A DNA stretch of 64,000 nt from Mucilaginibacter corticis (GCF_007558865.1 NZ_VLPK01000001.1:2232001-2296000), one strand, 5' to 3'. Counted from the stretch's first letter, positions 41,921 to 52,097 are shown. Numbers and translations are program-made. The notes: a model not told the origin generated them from the sequence alone.

Positions 41921-42355
41921 CTATTCAGTTAGTCCTTTAATAGGGATGGGGAACAAAAAATCTTCCAGCACATTATGGTGCGCGGCAGATACATGTTCTT
42001 TAAACGATTTCATGCTTTGGTGCATCGCTTGTGCATAGGCCGGGCTGAAGTTTTTCAATAGCTCCTTTATTTTTCGCAGTTCTACTTTGATCGCTACATC
42101 CCGCTGAAGTTTGCCTTTCGGCAACTGATTGTCCAGCTCTTTTAGGTTCGATTCAAAGTGTTGATCAGCCGCCGCATAAAAATCAAGCAGCAAGGGATCT
42201 GCGGTATAGGTCTTGGTATGGTCAAATTTAATGGCTGTGTTTTCTTCCGCCTCATCCGTTTCACCATTCGCATTAGCAGCCAGCAGGGAAATATAAACGG
42301 GAAATTTCAGGAATGTGTTTTGATCTTCTTCGGATAGTTCTTTGTAGGAGTCCAT
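41921..42355 (-). CDS. Helical hypothetical protein
   Basis: 144 residues from the ATG at 42353-42355 (MDSYKELSEEDQNTFLKFP); the frame extends 18 codons upstream with a cysteine-rich stretch that is unlikely to be translated. The sequence LLAANANGETDEAEENTAI is faintly like the TerB-type L-x-x-V-A-x-A-D-G-x-x-D-x-x-E motif, and the rest is helical (NFSPAYAQAMHQSMKSFKEH). Function unknown. Confidence 0.6.
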   Translation of the reverse strand: MDSYKELSEEDQNTFLKFPVYISLLAANANGETDEAEENTAIKFDHTKTYTADPLLLDFYAAADQHFESNLKELDNQLPKGKLQRDVAIKVELRKIKELLKNFSPAYAQAMHQSMKSFKEHVSAAHHNVLEDFLFPIPIKGLTE

Positions 42356-42449
42356 GGGTTTAATTTTTAAATTAATAGATTCAGTCTTACAGCAGGGGCA
42401 GCAATACAATGGTGAGTCTGTTGGATCGGCGGTTAAACAGCGAAGGTAT

Positions 42450-42932
42450 TTAACTAACCCGCAGTCCTTCCTTTTGTTTGAATGGGGATCTCAAATGCCG
42501 GGGATTTAAGGCGCTGGGGGCTCCTACCAAGTTTTCTTCCATTTGGCGGAGCACCTGGTAGAAGGCATGCAGCGTGCGTTCATCTAATGTTTTATAAAGC
42601 TGGCTATTAATTTGATCGATAACCTGTTGAATGAGCGGAATCAACGCCAGGCCTTTCGCTGTCAGGAATACGTGATGCTCCCTCCGGTCTGCCTCATTTC
42701 GTTCCGTATAAACAAAGCCCCGCTCCGCCAAACTGAAGATCATCACCGCGATTCGCGATTTATCGACCGCCAGCCATTCGGTCAGTTGCTTTTGCGTGAT
42801 CTTGGAATTGTTGGCGTAAATCGTGCATAGCATAACCATGTCTGACTCGGATTGCAGCCCGGGAAGTTCCGCGATAATCAGTTTATTATAAAGCTTGCTT
42901 AAATGCAGCAGCTTTTTCGATAGTAATTGCAT
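42450..42932 (-). CDS. MarR-family transcription regulator
   Basis: 160 residues from the ATG at 42930-42932. The winged helix-turn-helix is clear: ITQKQLTEWLAVDKSRIAVM, then LAERGFVYTERNEADRREHH for the wing and VFLTAKGLALIPLIQQV. It is the first gene of the minus-strand run down to the DUF2147 gene, 94 bases before the next one, so it may control this envelope/ion-related set. Confidence 0.82.
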   Translation of the reverse strand: MQLLSKKLLHLSKLYNKLIIAELPGLQSESDMVMLCTIYANNSKITQKQLTEWLAVDKSRIAVMIFSLAERGFVYTERNEADRREHHVFLTAKGLALIPLIQQVIDQINSQLYKTLDERTLHAFYQVLRQMEENLVGAPSALNPRHLRSPFKQKEGLRVS

Positions 42933-43006
42933 AACCAAAAAATTGATAATAAAAAAAACGTGCAACCCGGAAGGTTACGGTAGATTAAAAGAAACAGCGA
43001 AAAGCA

Positions 43007-43384
43007 TCAGATACGCAGACAAGCCGCTAAGGGCGGAGAAAAGGAGATAGGAAGGCGGTACTGAAAATTTTTTACCCGCGTGGCGGCTGTTAATTTGCAT
43101 TCTTGAAAGAGCCTGACGAATAAGCGCACGTGACCAGAGATCAGCGCCCTGACATCGCAGTTACCTTTGGATAAGATCTTGTCCGTCCGTTTGATCAGGT
43201 TCAACGCGGGGTTGCTGAGCCCGTCACTGGCCTGTCTTTTGAAAATAGAATTGTAACGGGCAGCGGTCCGGCCGGGCGAGTTGCTGCCGTCAGGCCTGAT
43301 AAATAAGATATGGGTCAGCGCAATAAAAAGATAGGCTGCTGTTAACAGCAGTACCGATACTTTTCTTTTAGCGTGGATCTCCAT
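43007..43384 (-). CDS. Short hypothetical membrane-anchored protein
   Basis: 125 residues with one N-terminal helix (VSVLLLTAAYLFIALTHILF) and a basic remainder (NPALNLIKRTDKILSKGN, RLFVRLFQECKLTAATRV). The 5' half is coherent; the last part is less so. No family recognised. It starts 16 bases after the stop of the larger secreted-protein gene. Confidence 0.5.
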   Translation of the reverse strand: MEIHAKRKVSVLLLTAAYLFIALTHILFIRPDGSNSPGRTAARYNSIFKRQASDGLSNPALNLIKRTDKILSKGNCDVRALISGHVRLFVRLFQECKLTAATRVKNFQYRLPISFSPPLAACLRI

Positions 43385-43400
43385 GTTTTATGAAAATGAA

Positions 43401-44960
43401 TTATTCTTTTTTAACGGTCTGGCTGTTCACTTCTATTTCTTTCAGCAGACCGGGTGAATTGACGGAGGTGCTGAAAGTCTGGTCGGGTTTGGCCGTGGTG
43501 ATCCTGGCCAGATCATTTTCCGTCTGGTCCAGGTCTTTGATCAGGTGATTCAGTTGTTTCAGGTGCGAGTTAAAGAATTTAGCCTTGTTATTATAAGTGT
43601 CGATCTTATAGTTATTAGCCGCCGCGCTAGCTTGTTTAGTCGTGTCTGCGGGCAGGTAATTATAGGGTGACAAATTGTCGACGGTCGTCTCTATCGGCAG
43701 GACTGAAGGATGAACATCTTTAGGGTCGATTGCCTGCAAGGTCAACCGTACCGGGTCTGGATTATAAGCTACCAGGCTTTTATATTCATCCACTATCGCT
43801 GTACTCAGCTGTTGCTGGTGCACGTAAGTATCGGCGATAATTTTGTTTTTGACATTCGCTTTGAACCCGTTGAACAACTGCGAGGTAAAATCATAGGCTT
43901 TGGTTCGCAATACGGCTCCCTGTACGGAAAAATAATTGCTTAACGTTTTGTTCTTGGTATACATCACGCCCAGGTTGGTGCTGAAAACCTGCGCCGGTGT
44001 GCTAAGTGAAAGATCTGCCTCATTGCCGAAATTATAAAACTGCTTTCCATAGACCTCTAGGTCATCAATGCGTTCGTAAGATGACAGGAAATAGAGTCGG
44101 TAACGTTGGTATTCTTTGTCCGGGTCGGTGATCTGGGCATAACAATTCTGCAAAAAATCGTGTACGGCCTTGTCATTGAATACCTGGTAAATATCCGCTG
44201 CCGCGGTGGGTTTCCATCTAACCAGTGAAAGCCTGGCCTTGAATTCCAATTCGGCGGTATTATTGACCCGTAAAGAGTCGAACATCTTGGCGACGAAATA
44301 GGCGACCTGTGCATTGGCAGTTCCCCGGCGGTCAGCATTGACCATCGCATATAAGCTGTCCTGGATGGTCAGGTAATTCTCACTGCTGTTCCAAAAGGAA
44401 GGTTCCAGCGGCGGCAGCAGCAAACGGTTGGTCTTGGTATCCACAAACAGAAAGGTACCAAGGGGATAAATGTTCTGGAAGTTATGTTCCAGTAGCGACA
44501 GGCTGCTCATGGAGGCCGAGTCCATTTTTAACAAGAAATTGAGTACCTTATTATGTTCCAGCTTAACACTGAGGCCCTCCAGTGATTCGAAATTACTGCT
44601 TTGCTTTTCGGGAATAATGATCGGGATATAAGTGATTCGGTGCGCATCTTGCTTTAATGCAGCATATACTTTTTTTACGCTGACCGAAGTGTTGTTCTCG
44701 GCATCCTGACCGTAAAAAGCAACGGTATCACCCTTGCTCAGCGAAATTTCCTTGATCTTTTCCTCGCCGGGTTTCAGGCTGAGCAAAGCCTTTACTTTAA
44801 AACCTCCCGAGCGTTTATTGAGCTTATAGTATACAGCCACATTTGTTTTGGCGGTATTTTTCAGCCGAAACTTAAAGCCGTCTGCCCGGGCTAAAGCTGG
44901 CAAAAGGAACAGTAACGGAATTATCCGCAATACCGGACGAAGAAAAGCGAAATCGGACAT
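43401..44960 (-). CDS. Large secreted hypothetical protein
   Basis: 519 residues with a signal peptide (LRIIPLLFLLPALARA). An N-terminal beta-rich domain (about 30-115, LKNTAKTNVAVYYKLNKRSG, then KPGEEKIKEISLSKGDTV) precedes a long mostly helical part and a C-terminal coiled segment (KQLNHLIKDLDQTENDLARI). It is not similar to anything I can name. The promoter region is shared with the divergent ClC gene. Confidence 0.6.
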   Translation of the reverse strand: MSDFAFLRPVLRIIPLLFLLPALARADGFKFRLKNTAKTNVAVYYKLNKRSGGFKVKALLSLKPGEEKIKEISLSKGDTVAFYGQDAENNTSVSVKKVYAALKQDAHRITYIPIIIPEKQSSNFESLEGLSVKLEHNKVLNFLLKMDSASMSSLSLLEHNFQNIYPLGTFLFVDTKTNRLLLPPLEPSFWNSSENYLTIQDSLYAMVNADRRGTANAQVAYFVAKMFDSLRVNNTAELEFKARLSLVRWKPTAAADIYQVFNDKAVHDFLQNCYAQITDPDKEYQRYRLYFLSSYERIDDLEVYGKQFYNFGNEADLSLSTPAQVFSTNLGVMYTKNKTLSNYFSVQGAVLRTKAYDFTSQLFNGFKANVKNKIIADTYVHQQQLSTAIVDEYKSLVAYNPDPVRLTLQAIDPKDVHPSVLPIETTVDNLSPYNYLPADTTKQASAAANNYKIDTYNNKAKFFNSHLKQLNHLIKDLDQTENDLARITTAKPDQTFSTSVNSPGLLKEIEVNSQTVKKE

Positions 44961-45070
44961 TGTTTATCTGATTGATATAAACTCAACGCTCTAAACCGCC
45001 TTTTAGTTTGCGCTTTATTAAACCTCACTGCCATTTAAATGGTATATTAGGCTTTTAGCAAAACGTTAAA

Positions 45071-46423
45071 ATGAAGTGGCTGCGCAAGTTTATTAAAGGC
45101 AAAAGTTTTCGTACTAATCTTCTGCAAGCCCTGCCGTTCTGGATAGGTTCACTGCTAACCGGCATTGTCGCGGTTTTATATACCAAGCTATTTGAACAGG
45201 CAGAAAAATGGGGCCAGCAGCTGATCCGCGCACATGGCTGGATTATTTTCATCCTGGCTCCGGTCGGCTTCCTGCTGGCCTGGCTGCTGGTTAAACAGGT
45301 GGATACCTATGCCAGCGGCAGCGGTATACCCCAGGTGATGGCGGCTATTGAGCTGACTACACCGGAGGAGGACAGCCAGGTTAAACGCCTGCTCAATATC
45401 CGGATGATGCTGGTTAAGATCGGTTCCAGCTTGCTGATGGTGTTCGGTGGCGGAGCGATTGGCCGCGAAGGTCCGACGATCCAGATCGCGGGCACGGTTT
45501 TCCGCAAAATCGATGAATGGCTGCCTGCTTCCTGGCCTAAAATATCCAAGAAAAACATGATCCTCACGGGGGCCGCCGCCGGTTTGGCGGCCGCATTTAA
45601 TACACCACTGGGCGGTATCGTGTTTGCGGTGGAAGAACTGGCCAAAACACACATCAGCCAGTTCAAGACGGCTATCTTTACTTCAGTGATCATCGCAGGC
45701 TTGACCGCTCAGGCTTTTTTAGGACCGTACTTATATCTGGGTTATCCGGTCATAACGCAATCCTCGGCTTATATGATTCTGGCCGTTATCCCGGTCGCCT
45801 TGCTGGTTGGATTGGGCGGAAGCGGCATGGGGCTGCTCATTTTAAAGATACTCAACTGGAAAGCCAAATTAAATAAACCGGCCGAAATCATGTTTGTACT
45901 GCTTTGTGCTTTTTTGATGTGTACTCTTGCCTATTTTGTGAATACCAGCATACTCGGCTCGGGAAAAGCAGAAATGTCCCAATTGCTTTTTACCAATAAT
46001 AAGAGGATCGGCTGGCAGATCCCGGCGGCCCGGGTATTGGGGCCGGTGCTTTCCTTTACGACCGGCGCCTCGGGCGGCATTTTTGCGCCGGCACTCAGCG
46101 CCGGCGCCACCTTTGGTGCCTTTATTGCGGGAATATTCGACTTTTCTACATCCAATACCAATCTTTTGATTCTTTCCGGTATGGTGGCCTTTCTCACAGG
46201 GGTGACCCGTTCCCCTTTTACTTCAGCGATACTGGTATTGGAAATGACCGACCGGCATAATGTGATCTTTTTCCTGATGCTTGCCGGAATTGCGGCCAGC
46301 CTGGTTTCTTCCTTGGTAAGTAAGCATTCCCTGTATGAATACCTCAAATTACAGTACATTCTCAAATTACGCAAGGAAGCTGCTTTGGATGAATCCACGA
46401 GTGTTCCGCGCGCTGAGTTATAA
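45071..46423 (+). CDS. ClC-family chloride channel or transporter
   Basis: 450 residues. All three anion-selectivity segments are present: GSGIPQVMAA near residue 78, GREGPTIQIAG near 135 with the gating glutamate, and GASGGIFAPALSAGA near 340. About ten membrane helices, no CBS domains at the C-terminus. It moves chloride or a similar anion, possibly in exchange for protons. It lies among other ion-related genes and is convergent with the Na+/H+ antiporter. Confidence 0.92.
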   Translation: MKWLRKFIKGKSFRTNLLQALPFWIGSLLTGIVAVLYTKLFEQAEKWGQQLIRAHGWIIFILAPVGFLLAWLLVKQVDTYASGSGIPQVMAAIELTTPEEDSQVKRLLNIRMMLVKIGSSLLMVFGGGAIGREGPTIQIAGTVFRKIDEWLPASWPKISKKNMILTGAAAGLAAAFNTPLGGIVFAVEELAKTHISQFKTAIFTSVIIAGLTAQAFLGPYLYLGYPVITQSSAYMILAVIPVALLVGLGGSGMGLLILKILNWKAKLNKPAEIMFVLLCAFLMCTLAYFVNTSILGSGKAEMSQLLFTNNKRIGWQIPAARVLGPVLSFTTGASGGIFAPALSAGATFGAFIAGIFDFSTSNTNLLILSGMVAFLTGVTRSPFTSAILVLEMTDRHNVIFFLMLAGIAASLVSSLVSKHSLYEYLKLQYILKLRKEAALDESTSVPRAEL

Positions 46424-46461
46424 TTCATGGATACATAAATCCCTCATGAAAAAGAAAAACT

Positions 46462-47700
46462 TTAAATTTTTTGCAATCGCTTGACCAGAGGTCCAATGCT
46501 CAGGCCTTGTACTAAAATGGAAAAGATCACGATCATGTAGGTGACCAGCACAAACTCGTCGCGGTGCATTTCGGGACTTAACGAAAGTGCCAAAGCTACC
46601 GACAAACCGCCGCGCAAGCCGCCCCAGGTAAGAATGGCCACAGCATGCTTTTCAAAGTTAAGCTTATAACGCAACAGCAGCATTGGGAACCAGACCGAAA
46701 GCCAGCGGGCCAGTAAAACGATAAGGATACAGATGGCGCCAATGATCAGTATTGTGGGGTTGACCTTGATGATCAGCATTTCAAGCCCGATCAGTAGGAA
46801 CAAAACCGCGTTTAATATCTCATCGATCAGTTCCCAGAATTTGCCGAGGTAATCCCGGCTGAGATCTGACAGCACTTCATCACTGACTTTATTGCCGGTA
46901 ATAATTCCGGCGACTACCATTGCCAGCGGACCTGAGATGTGCAGATGAGACGCGATCATGTAACCACCCATAACCATGGCCAAAGTGATCAGCACTTCTA
47001 CTTTATAATCATCAATGGATTTAACCGCATAATAACCGACATAACCTAAAAGCGCGCCGAACAGCAAGCCCCCGACCGCTTCCTGTAAAAAAAGTTTGCC
47101 GATACTTATCGCCGAAACATCGGCGCCACCGGAACGCGCGGCCTCTGCAATAGTAATGAATATGACGACGGCTACGCCATCATTGAAAAGCGATTCGCCG
47201 GATATTTTCAGTTCAAGCGAGGAGGGAATTTTGGCTTGTTTTAAGATAGCCAGTACGGCGATAGGGTCAGTCGGCGAAATCAGCGAACCGAACAGCAGAC
47301 AATAAATAAAGGGGATGTCTAAATGAAACCAGCCAAATAAAAGCCATACGGCGCCGCCGACAAAAAAAGTAGAAATCAGTATACCCAGCGTAGACAGGAT
47401 GAGGATAGGCCAACGTTCTTTTTTAAGTTTGCCGGCATCGATATGGATGGCGCCGGCAAACAGCAGAAAACTCAACATAAAATTCATCAGTACATCCTGG
47501 AAGTCGATGGAAGCAGCCAGTTTGACCGCATTTTCAGATAGCAAGGAATGCGAGTTACCGAAAATTACCAGTAACAGGGAACATGCCAGCGATAGCACCA
47601 TAATGCCAATCGTTGGCGGCCACTTGATCCAGCGGTGATTGATATAGGCGAACACAGCCGCCAGGATAATAATAATACTGATGATCTCGTTTACGTTCAT
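46462..47700 (-). CDS. CPA1-family Na+/H+ antiporter
   Basis: 412 residues with about twelve helices. The ion-binding segments are SLISPTDPIAVLAILKQ and GESLFNDGVAVVIFIT, where Asp residues form the N-D type site of CPA1 exchangers, and WGGLRGGLSVALALSLSP near the end is also diagnostic. No C-terminal regulatory domain. It overlaps the upstream MscS-family gene by four bases, so the two are made together. Confidence 0.9.
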   Translation of the reverse strand: MNVNEIISIIIILAAVFAYINHRWIKWPPTIGIMVLSLACSLLLVIFGNSHSLLSENAVKLAASIDFQDVLMNFMLSFLLFAGAIHIDAGKLKKERWPILILSTLGILISTFFVGGAVWLLFGWFHLDIPFIYCLLFGSLISPTDPIAVLAILKQAKIPSSLELKISGESLFNDGVAVVIFITIAEAARSGGADVSAISIGKLFLQEAVGGLLFGALLGYVGYYAVKSIDDYKVEVLITLAMVMGGYMIASHLHISGPLAMVVAGIITGNKVSDEVLSDLSRDYLGKFWELIDEILNAVLFLLIGLEMLIIKVNPTILIIGAICILIVLLARWLSVWFPMLLLRYKLNFEKHAVAILTWGGLRGGLSVALALSLSPEMHRDEFVLVTYMIVIFSILVQGLSIGPLVKRLQKI

Positions 47701-49562
47701 TTCTTTTTACGCTCCTCGGTATTAAAGGCCGGTGCCTGGTAATCTTTGGAAAGATAATCGGTTGGTATGGTCGTAGCATTACCATCCCTTAATGCCTTGT
47801 AGTGCGGTGACATGATCTCGACACCAGCTTCGTTGAATTTATCCTGTATGTTCGCATGCAGCATAGAGTAGATCCTGGCCTGCTTATTAGGCTCCTTCGT
47901 GTAGGCGTTGATCCTGTAACTCACATAATAATCATCGAGGCTGGTTTGCAACACATAAGGTGCCGGTACCTTTTCTACCATGTCGGTACAAAGGGCGGCA
48001 TCGATCAGTAGCTGGTGCACCTGCTTCCAGGGAGCGTCGTAACCGATGGTTACAGTGGTATAGAGGATCAGGCCATTCTCGGCCACATCACTGCTGTAAT
48101 TGACAGTGTGGTTGCCCATCACTGTAGAATTCGGAATGGAGATAATCTCATTTTGGATAGTGCGGATACGGGTAACCAGCAGGGATTTACCGATTACATC
48201 GCCGGTAACTTCTCCGATCTTTACCCGGTCGCCGATCTTGAAAGCACGCATATAGGTCAATACCAGCCCGGCTACGATATTACCCAGAGCACCAGCGGAA
48301 CCAAACGTAAACAGTACACCGACAAAAACAGACACACCTTTAAATACCCCGGAATCAGAACCAGGTAAATAAGGGAATATAATAATCAGCATAAAGGCGA
48401 GGATCAATACCCTTAAGATTTGATAGGTCGGATTGGCCCAGTCCGGATAGAAACCGGGCACAGTCAGCCGCCCGGCTTCGATCTCAGATTTAATGAAGTG
48501 AAAGAATTTCAGGACATACCGGAAGACAATGACGATCACGATGATGGTGATGAGATTGGGTACGTAGGCCCATATGGCCAGAGCGATGTTTTTCAGCGGG
48601 CTAAGTATATATCCGATCAGGGTATGTGAAATATCCTTGGTGAAGGGAAATATGCCGAAGAGTACCGGCAGGGCCAGGTAAATGACCAGTATAATGGTAA
48701 GCCACTTGATTACGTTGATAACTGAATATAAAACGCTAAGTTGCCGGGCGGCATCAAGCAGTTGAAAGTTTCGTATTTTGATACCGCTGCTATACCAGGA
48801 TTTCTCTCTGGCAGTTTTCGCATGTACCCATTTAAACAAGCGGTTTACCGCGTAAATAAGCAGCCCGCCTACCACGATGACCAGCAGGGCGAGTAAAGAT
48901 TCTTTTAATAACGTTTCCCAACTTGTTTCTTTTTGATATGCAATAACGGATTTTCCAATTGCGGTTTTATAACGAGCGGCCAGCGCCTGTTGTGTCGTAC
49001 CTGCCCAAAGCGCATCCTGTTCAGACACCGATAAGACCAATTTTCCTTTATAATAGAGATCAGTAGATTGTTCGGCAGCCACCAGCTTCAGCGAATCCAC
49101 ACTGAAATTGTAGTCATCATTCAAATGATGTATCCGGCCCCCAATTACATCGGCGCGCTCTTTAGGGAGAAAACTACCCTGGCGGGTGAAAATTTCAAAC
49201 AAGGTATCCAAGAACGGATGGACCGGAAAACCCGTTACGAATAGCCGCAAGGAATCGACCTGGTGCTTTTGCTGGACACGCTTGATGGAATCCCGGTCGC
49301 GGAGAAGATTTAATTCTTTGGTAAGCGCGCTCCGTTTTAAGTGGTCATCAGCACTAAGGGCTAGCATCTGGCCTTGGAGTTCTGCTTTTTTCAGTGAGTC
49401 TGCCAGGCGTTCTGCCGAAAGCTGCTGTACCTTAATAAGCTGTTTGTCAAGTTTGACTTCTAATACAGAATCTTTCTTTTGCTGCGCAATCGAATCCTGC
49501 TGAGCAAAGGCCAGCTGTGTACCGGCTATAAAAAACAGAAGAACAGCTAAATATTTGATCAT
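47697..49562 (-). CDS. Large MscS-family mechanosensitive channel
   Basis: 621 residues with a signal peptide ending in QLAFAQ, a helical periplasmic part (about 20-200, ELNLLRDRDSIKRVQQKHQV), four or five membrane helices, the pore helix VGVLFTFGSAGALGNIVAG and a complete beta domain (RAFKIGDRVKIGEVTGDV, IRTIQNEIISIPNSTVMG). Unlike the small paralogue at 38.9 kb, all expected blocks are present. It should release solutes on osmotic downshock. Confidence 0.9.
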   Translation of the reverse strand: MIKYLAVLLFFIAGTQLAFAQQDSIAQQKKDSVLEVKLDKQLIKVQQLSAERLADSLKKAELQGQMLALSADDHLKRSALTKELNLLRDRDSIKRVQQKHQVDSLRLFVTGFPVHPFLDTLFEIFTRQGSFLPKERADVIGGRIHHLNDDYNFSVDSLKLVAAEQSTDLYYKGKLVLSVSEQDALWAGTTQQALAARYKTAIGKSVIAYQKETSWETLLKESLLALLVIVVGGLLIYAVNRLFKWVHAKTAREKSWYSSGIKIRNFQLLDAARQLSVLYSVINVIKWLTIILVIYLALPVLFGIFPFTKDISHTLIGYILSPLKNIALAIWAYVPNLITIIVIVIVFRYVLKFFHFIKSEIEAGRLTVPGFYPDWANPTYQILRVLILAFMLIIIFPYLPGSDSGVFKGVSVFVGVLFTFGSAGALGNIVAGLVLTYMRAFKIGDRVKIGEVTGDVIGKSLLVTRIRTIQNEIISIPNSTVMGNHTVNYSSDVAENGLILYTTVTIGYDAPWKQVHQLLIDAALCTDMVEKVPAPYVLQTSLDDYYVSYRINAYTKEPNKQARIYSMLHANIQDKFNEAGVEIMSPHYKALRDGNATTIPTDYLSKDYQAPAFNTEERKKK

Positions 49563-49636
49563 GCTTGTACAATATCCCCCACAAGGTAAACATTAAATGA
49601 TTTTCATTGTCATCAGATCAGTTAAATCGGCCCGCG

Positions 49637-50278
49637 ATGAATTATTTAGCCATTATTCCGATCATTTTCTTAGCGCTTGGGCTGATCTCCGCCCTAATTA
49701 TCGGCTTGGATATCCTTAGCGGACACCGGCAGCCTATGATGGTCATGAATTTCGTATACCCGCTATCGGCGCTATATGCCGGGCCCCTGGCGGTGTGGTT
49801 TTATTACCAAATAGGCCGGAAGCCGGGAAAAAAGCCTTTTTGGCAAAGCGTAGCGATAGGCGCGCTTCATTGCGGAAGCGGCTGCACGGTGGGCGATGTA
49901 ATGGCCGAAGGCTTTCTTTTGATGCTGCCGGTCACCATTTTTGGCAGTAAGCTGGCGGGCACCTGGACGATCGACTTTGTTTTCGCTTTTGTGATCGGTA
50001 TAATTTTCCAATATTATGCCATTAAGCCTATGCGCAAGATCGCTGCGAAGGATGCGCTGGTAGCCGCCTTAAAGGCCGATACGCTTTCGCTCACCTGCTG
50101 GCAGATCGGTATGTATGGCTGGATGGCGGTTTGCTTTTTTGTCATTTTCGGTCACCGGATTCCCGTGACAAAACCACTTTTTTGGTTTATGATGCAAATC
50201 GCTATGTTGTTCGGTTTTTTGACCGCCTATCCCGTGAACTGGTGGCTGATCAAAAAAGGCATCAAAGAAGCCATGTGA
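49637..50278 (+). CDS. DUF4396 membrane protein
   Basis: 213 residues from the ATG at 49637; ten codons upstream in the same frame are not supported. Six hydrophobic segments, the conserved loop ALHCGSGCTVGDVMAE with two cysteines and a histidine, and MQIAMLFGFLTAYPVNWWLI near the end match DUF4396. A metal-related or copper-handling role is conceivable from the His/Cys loop, but this is a guess. It ends seven bases before a convergent gene. Confidence 0.8.
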   Translation: MNYLAIIPIIFLALGLISALIIGLDILSGHRQPMMVMNFVYPLSALYAGPLAVWFYYQIGRKPGKKPFWQSVAIGALHCGSGCTVGDVMAEGFLLMLPVTIFGSKLAGTWTIDFVFAFVIGIIFQYYAIKPMRKIAAKDALVAALKADTLSLTCWQIGMYGWMAVCFFVIFGHRIPVTKPLFWFMMQIAMLFGFLTAYPVNWWLIKKGIKEAM

Positions 50279-50285
50279 CCGGCTG

Positions 50286-51176
50286 TTATTCGTTTACTAG
50301 CTCGACGAGTGCCCTTAAGGGCTCGGTATCTTCACGGCTGTAATATAACCAAATCGTATGCTCGTCATGTAGTATGGCTGAAGCCGCGAAAGCGATATCC
50401 ACACCCCCGCCTTCATTCGGCGGTGGGGTGATTAAAGGGTCTATGCAACGCTCTTTGATATGCCCGTCATCGTCCATGGTCACCCAGCCGATACGCCAGT
50501 GGGCATCAGGATTGGCGCCATTGTAAAACATGACCGTCTCATTTTTAGAATCCTGCAGCATGGGCCCGGTACTTAAATGATAGCAGTCCCAGGAGTTTTC
50601 GCGTGCCTTTAAAAATTCTTCGTCGATGTTCCAGGGGCCTTCCGGAAAGGCGCTGGTGGCTTTGCCCAGTTTAGAATGGCCATCCCTGGCAAATTCAAAA
50701 AAGAGCGCCCAGCGTTTGTTTTTCAGTTGCGCAACGGTCGCCTCTTTGGGGTTGCGATAGCCTTCATGTGAGATCAGGGCTTCGCCGCTGTATTGTAATC
50801 CGTGAAGTGTTTCGCCTTTTGACAGCATCAATTCACCCCGTTGTTTGGTCAGGTTCCAGCCGGTATAGTAAACCAAGTAACCGTCAGGAGTGGTAACGAC
50901 GGTAGGGTCTTCAACGCCATCTTTACTGATTTCCAGTATTCCGGGCGCGATCACCGGTCCGTCATCCATCTTGAAATTTAGACCATCTTTGGACTCGCCG
51001 TAAAAAATGCGGGCGACTTGCTGGGTTGGATCATCAGAAGGATTGACGGCCCGCACGAGCATCCGGTACAAGTCCTTTTCTTTCCAAACGAACGGACTTA
51101 ATTTATACATCCCCCTGAGCGGAATCGAGCACTCCAGTTGGAGCACCTCTGTTTTGATCAACCTATAATTACTCAT
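50286..51176 (-). CDS. GH130-like five-bladed propeller protein
   Basis: 296 residues. Blades with GVEDPTVVTTPDGYLVYYTGW (the E-D-P motif of GH43/GH130-type propellers, catalytic Asp candidate), SHEGYRNPKEATV, CYHLSTGPMLQDS and VMFYNGANPDAHWRIGWV suggest a mannoside phosphorylase or related enzyme of family GH130. It overlaps the SDR gene by four bases, and the pair may process a sugar and its oxidised form. No signal peptide; cytoplasmic. Confidence 0.75.
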   Translation of the reverse strand: MSNYRLIKTEVLQLECSIPLRGMYKLSPFVWKEKDLYRMLVRAVNPSDDPTQQVARIFYGESKDGLNFKMDDGPVIAPGILEISKDGVEDPTVVTTPDGYLVYYTGWNLTKQRGELMLSKGETLHGLQYSGEALISHEGYRNPKEATVAQLKNKRWALFFEFARDGHSKLGKATSAFPEGPWNIDEEFLKARENSWDCYHLSTGPMLQDSKNETVMFYNGANPDAHWRIGWVTMDDDGHIKERCIDPLITPPPNEGGGVDIAFAASAILHDEHTIWLYYSREDTEPLRALVELVNE

Positions 51177-51964
51177 GCCCCCTGTCCGATATTGATTTTT
51201 AAGCCGCCATCCAGAAAAAAAGTCTGGCCGGTAGCATAGGCCGAGTCTTCAGATACGAGATAGGCCGCCAGTTTGGCCACTTCTTCAGGTTTGCCGGCCC
51301 GCTCCAGCGGGATATGTTTGACGGCCTTTTTTAAGGCTTTCGGGTCGTCCATGACTTTTTGGTTCATGGGGGTGAGGATCATCCCTGGGCCAATGTTGTT
51401 AACATTGATTTGCAGGGATGCTATCTCCAGCGCGAGCACCCGGGTCAAGTTGCGGACGCCGCCTTTACTGGCGCAGTATTCCGCTCCGCCGGCATGCGCC
51501 ACATCTTCGTGTATGGAAGAGATGTTGACGATTTTGCCTTTCCCGCCGGCGGCCTTCCGGATGGCGATAAATTCCTTACAATGGTAAAACGTGCCGTACA
51601 GATCGGTTTTTAGTGTACGGTCGAAAATCTCGACCGGCATATCGACGGCATAAATACCGGAAGAATTGATCCCGGCGCTATTGACCAGGATATAAGGCGT
51701 ACCCAACTCCTTGACGACCTTTTTGTAAAGCTCTTGCACCTGCTGATAATCAGATACGTCACCTTGATAGATGATACCGTCGCTGCCGTTATTTTTTACT
51801 AATGCCAACGTTTTTGAAGCAGCCGCTTCGTCTTTGTAGTAATTGATCGCGATGATGGCGCCTAAACGTGCCAATTCCGCTGCGATGGCCTGTCCGATCC
51901 CGGATTCAGCGCCGGTCACAACGGCAATTTTGCCGCTGAGCGGCGACTGTTTATTTTTTTTCAT
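51173..51964 (-). CDS. SDR-family oxidoreductase (glucose 1-dehydrogenase-like)
   Basis: 263 residues. Cofactor motif VVTGAESGIGQAIA at 15-28, NSAGIN at about 93, Ser in VNISSIHEDVA, the catalytic pair in YCASKGGVRNL near 165-169, and TGQTFFLDGGL near the end. This is a classical SDR of the glucose dehydrogenase/3-oxoacyl reductase type. It is intact, unlike the SDR at 13857-14609. Partner of the GH130-like gene by overlap. Confidence 0.88.
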   Translation of the reverse strand: MKKNKQSPLSGKIAVVTGAESGIGQAIAAELARLGAIIAINYYKDEAAASKTLALVKNNGSDGIIYQGDVSDYQQVQELYKKVVKELGTPYILVNSAGINSSGIYAVDMPVEIFDRTLKTDLYGTFYHCKEFIAIRKAAGGKGKIVNISSIHEDVAHAGGAEYCASKGGVRNLTRVLALEIASLQINVNNIGPGMILTPMNQKVMDDPKALKKAVKHIPLERAGKPEEVAKLAAYLVSEDSAYATGQTFFLDGGLKINIGQGA

Positions 51965-52097
51965 GAACGTTTATTAGAACAGGGACATTGATTTAATGAC
52001 AAACGGCAAAAACAATAGTTTTACTTTGGCAAAATATCCTGACAGTATGTTTGAAAGCTACGCTGATTGTAAACGCGTTTAACGATTGTCGACTATA

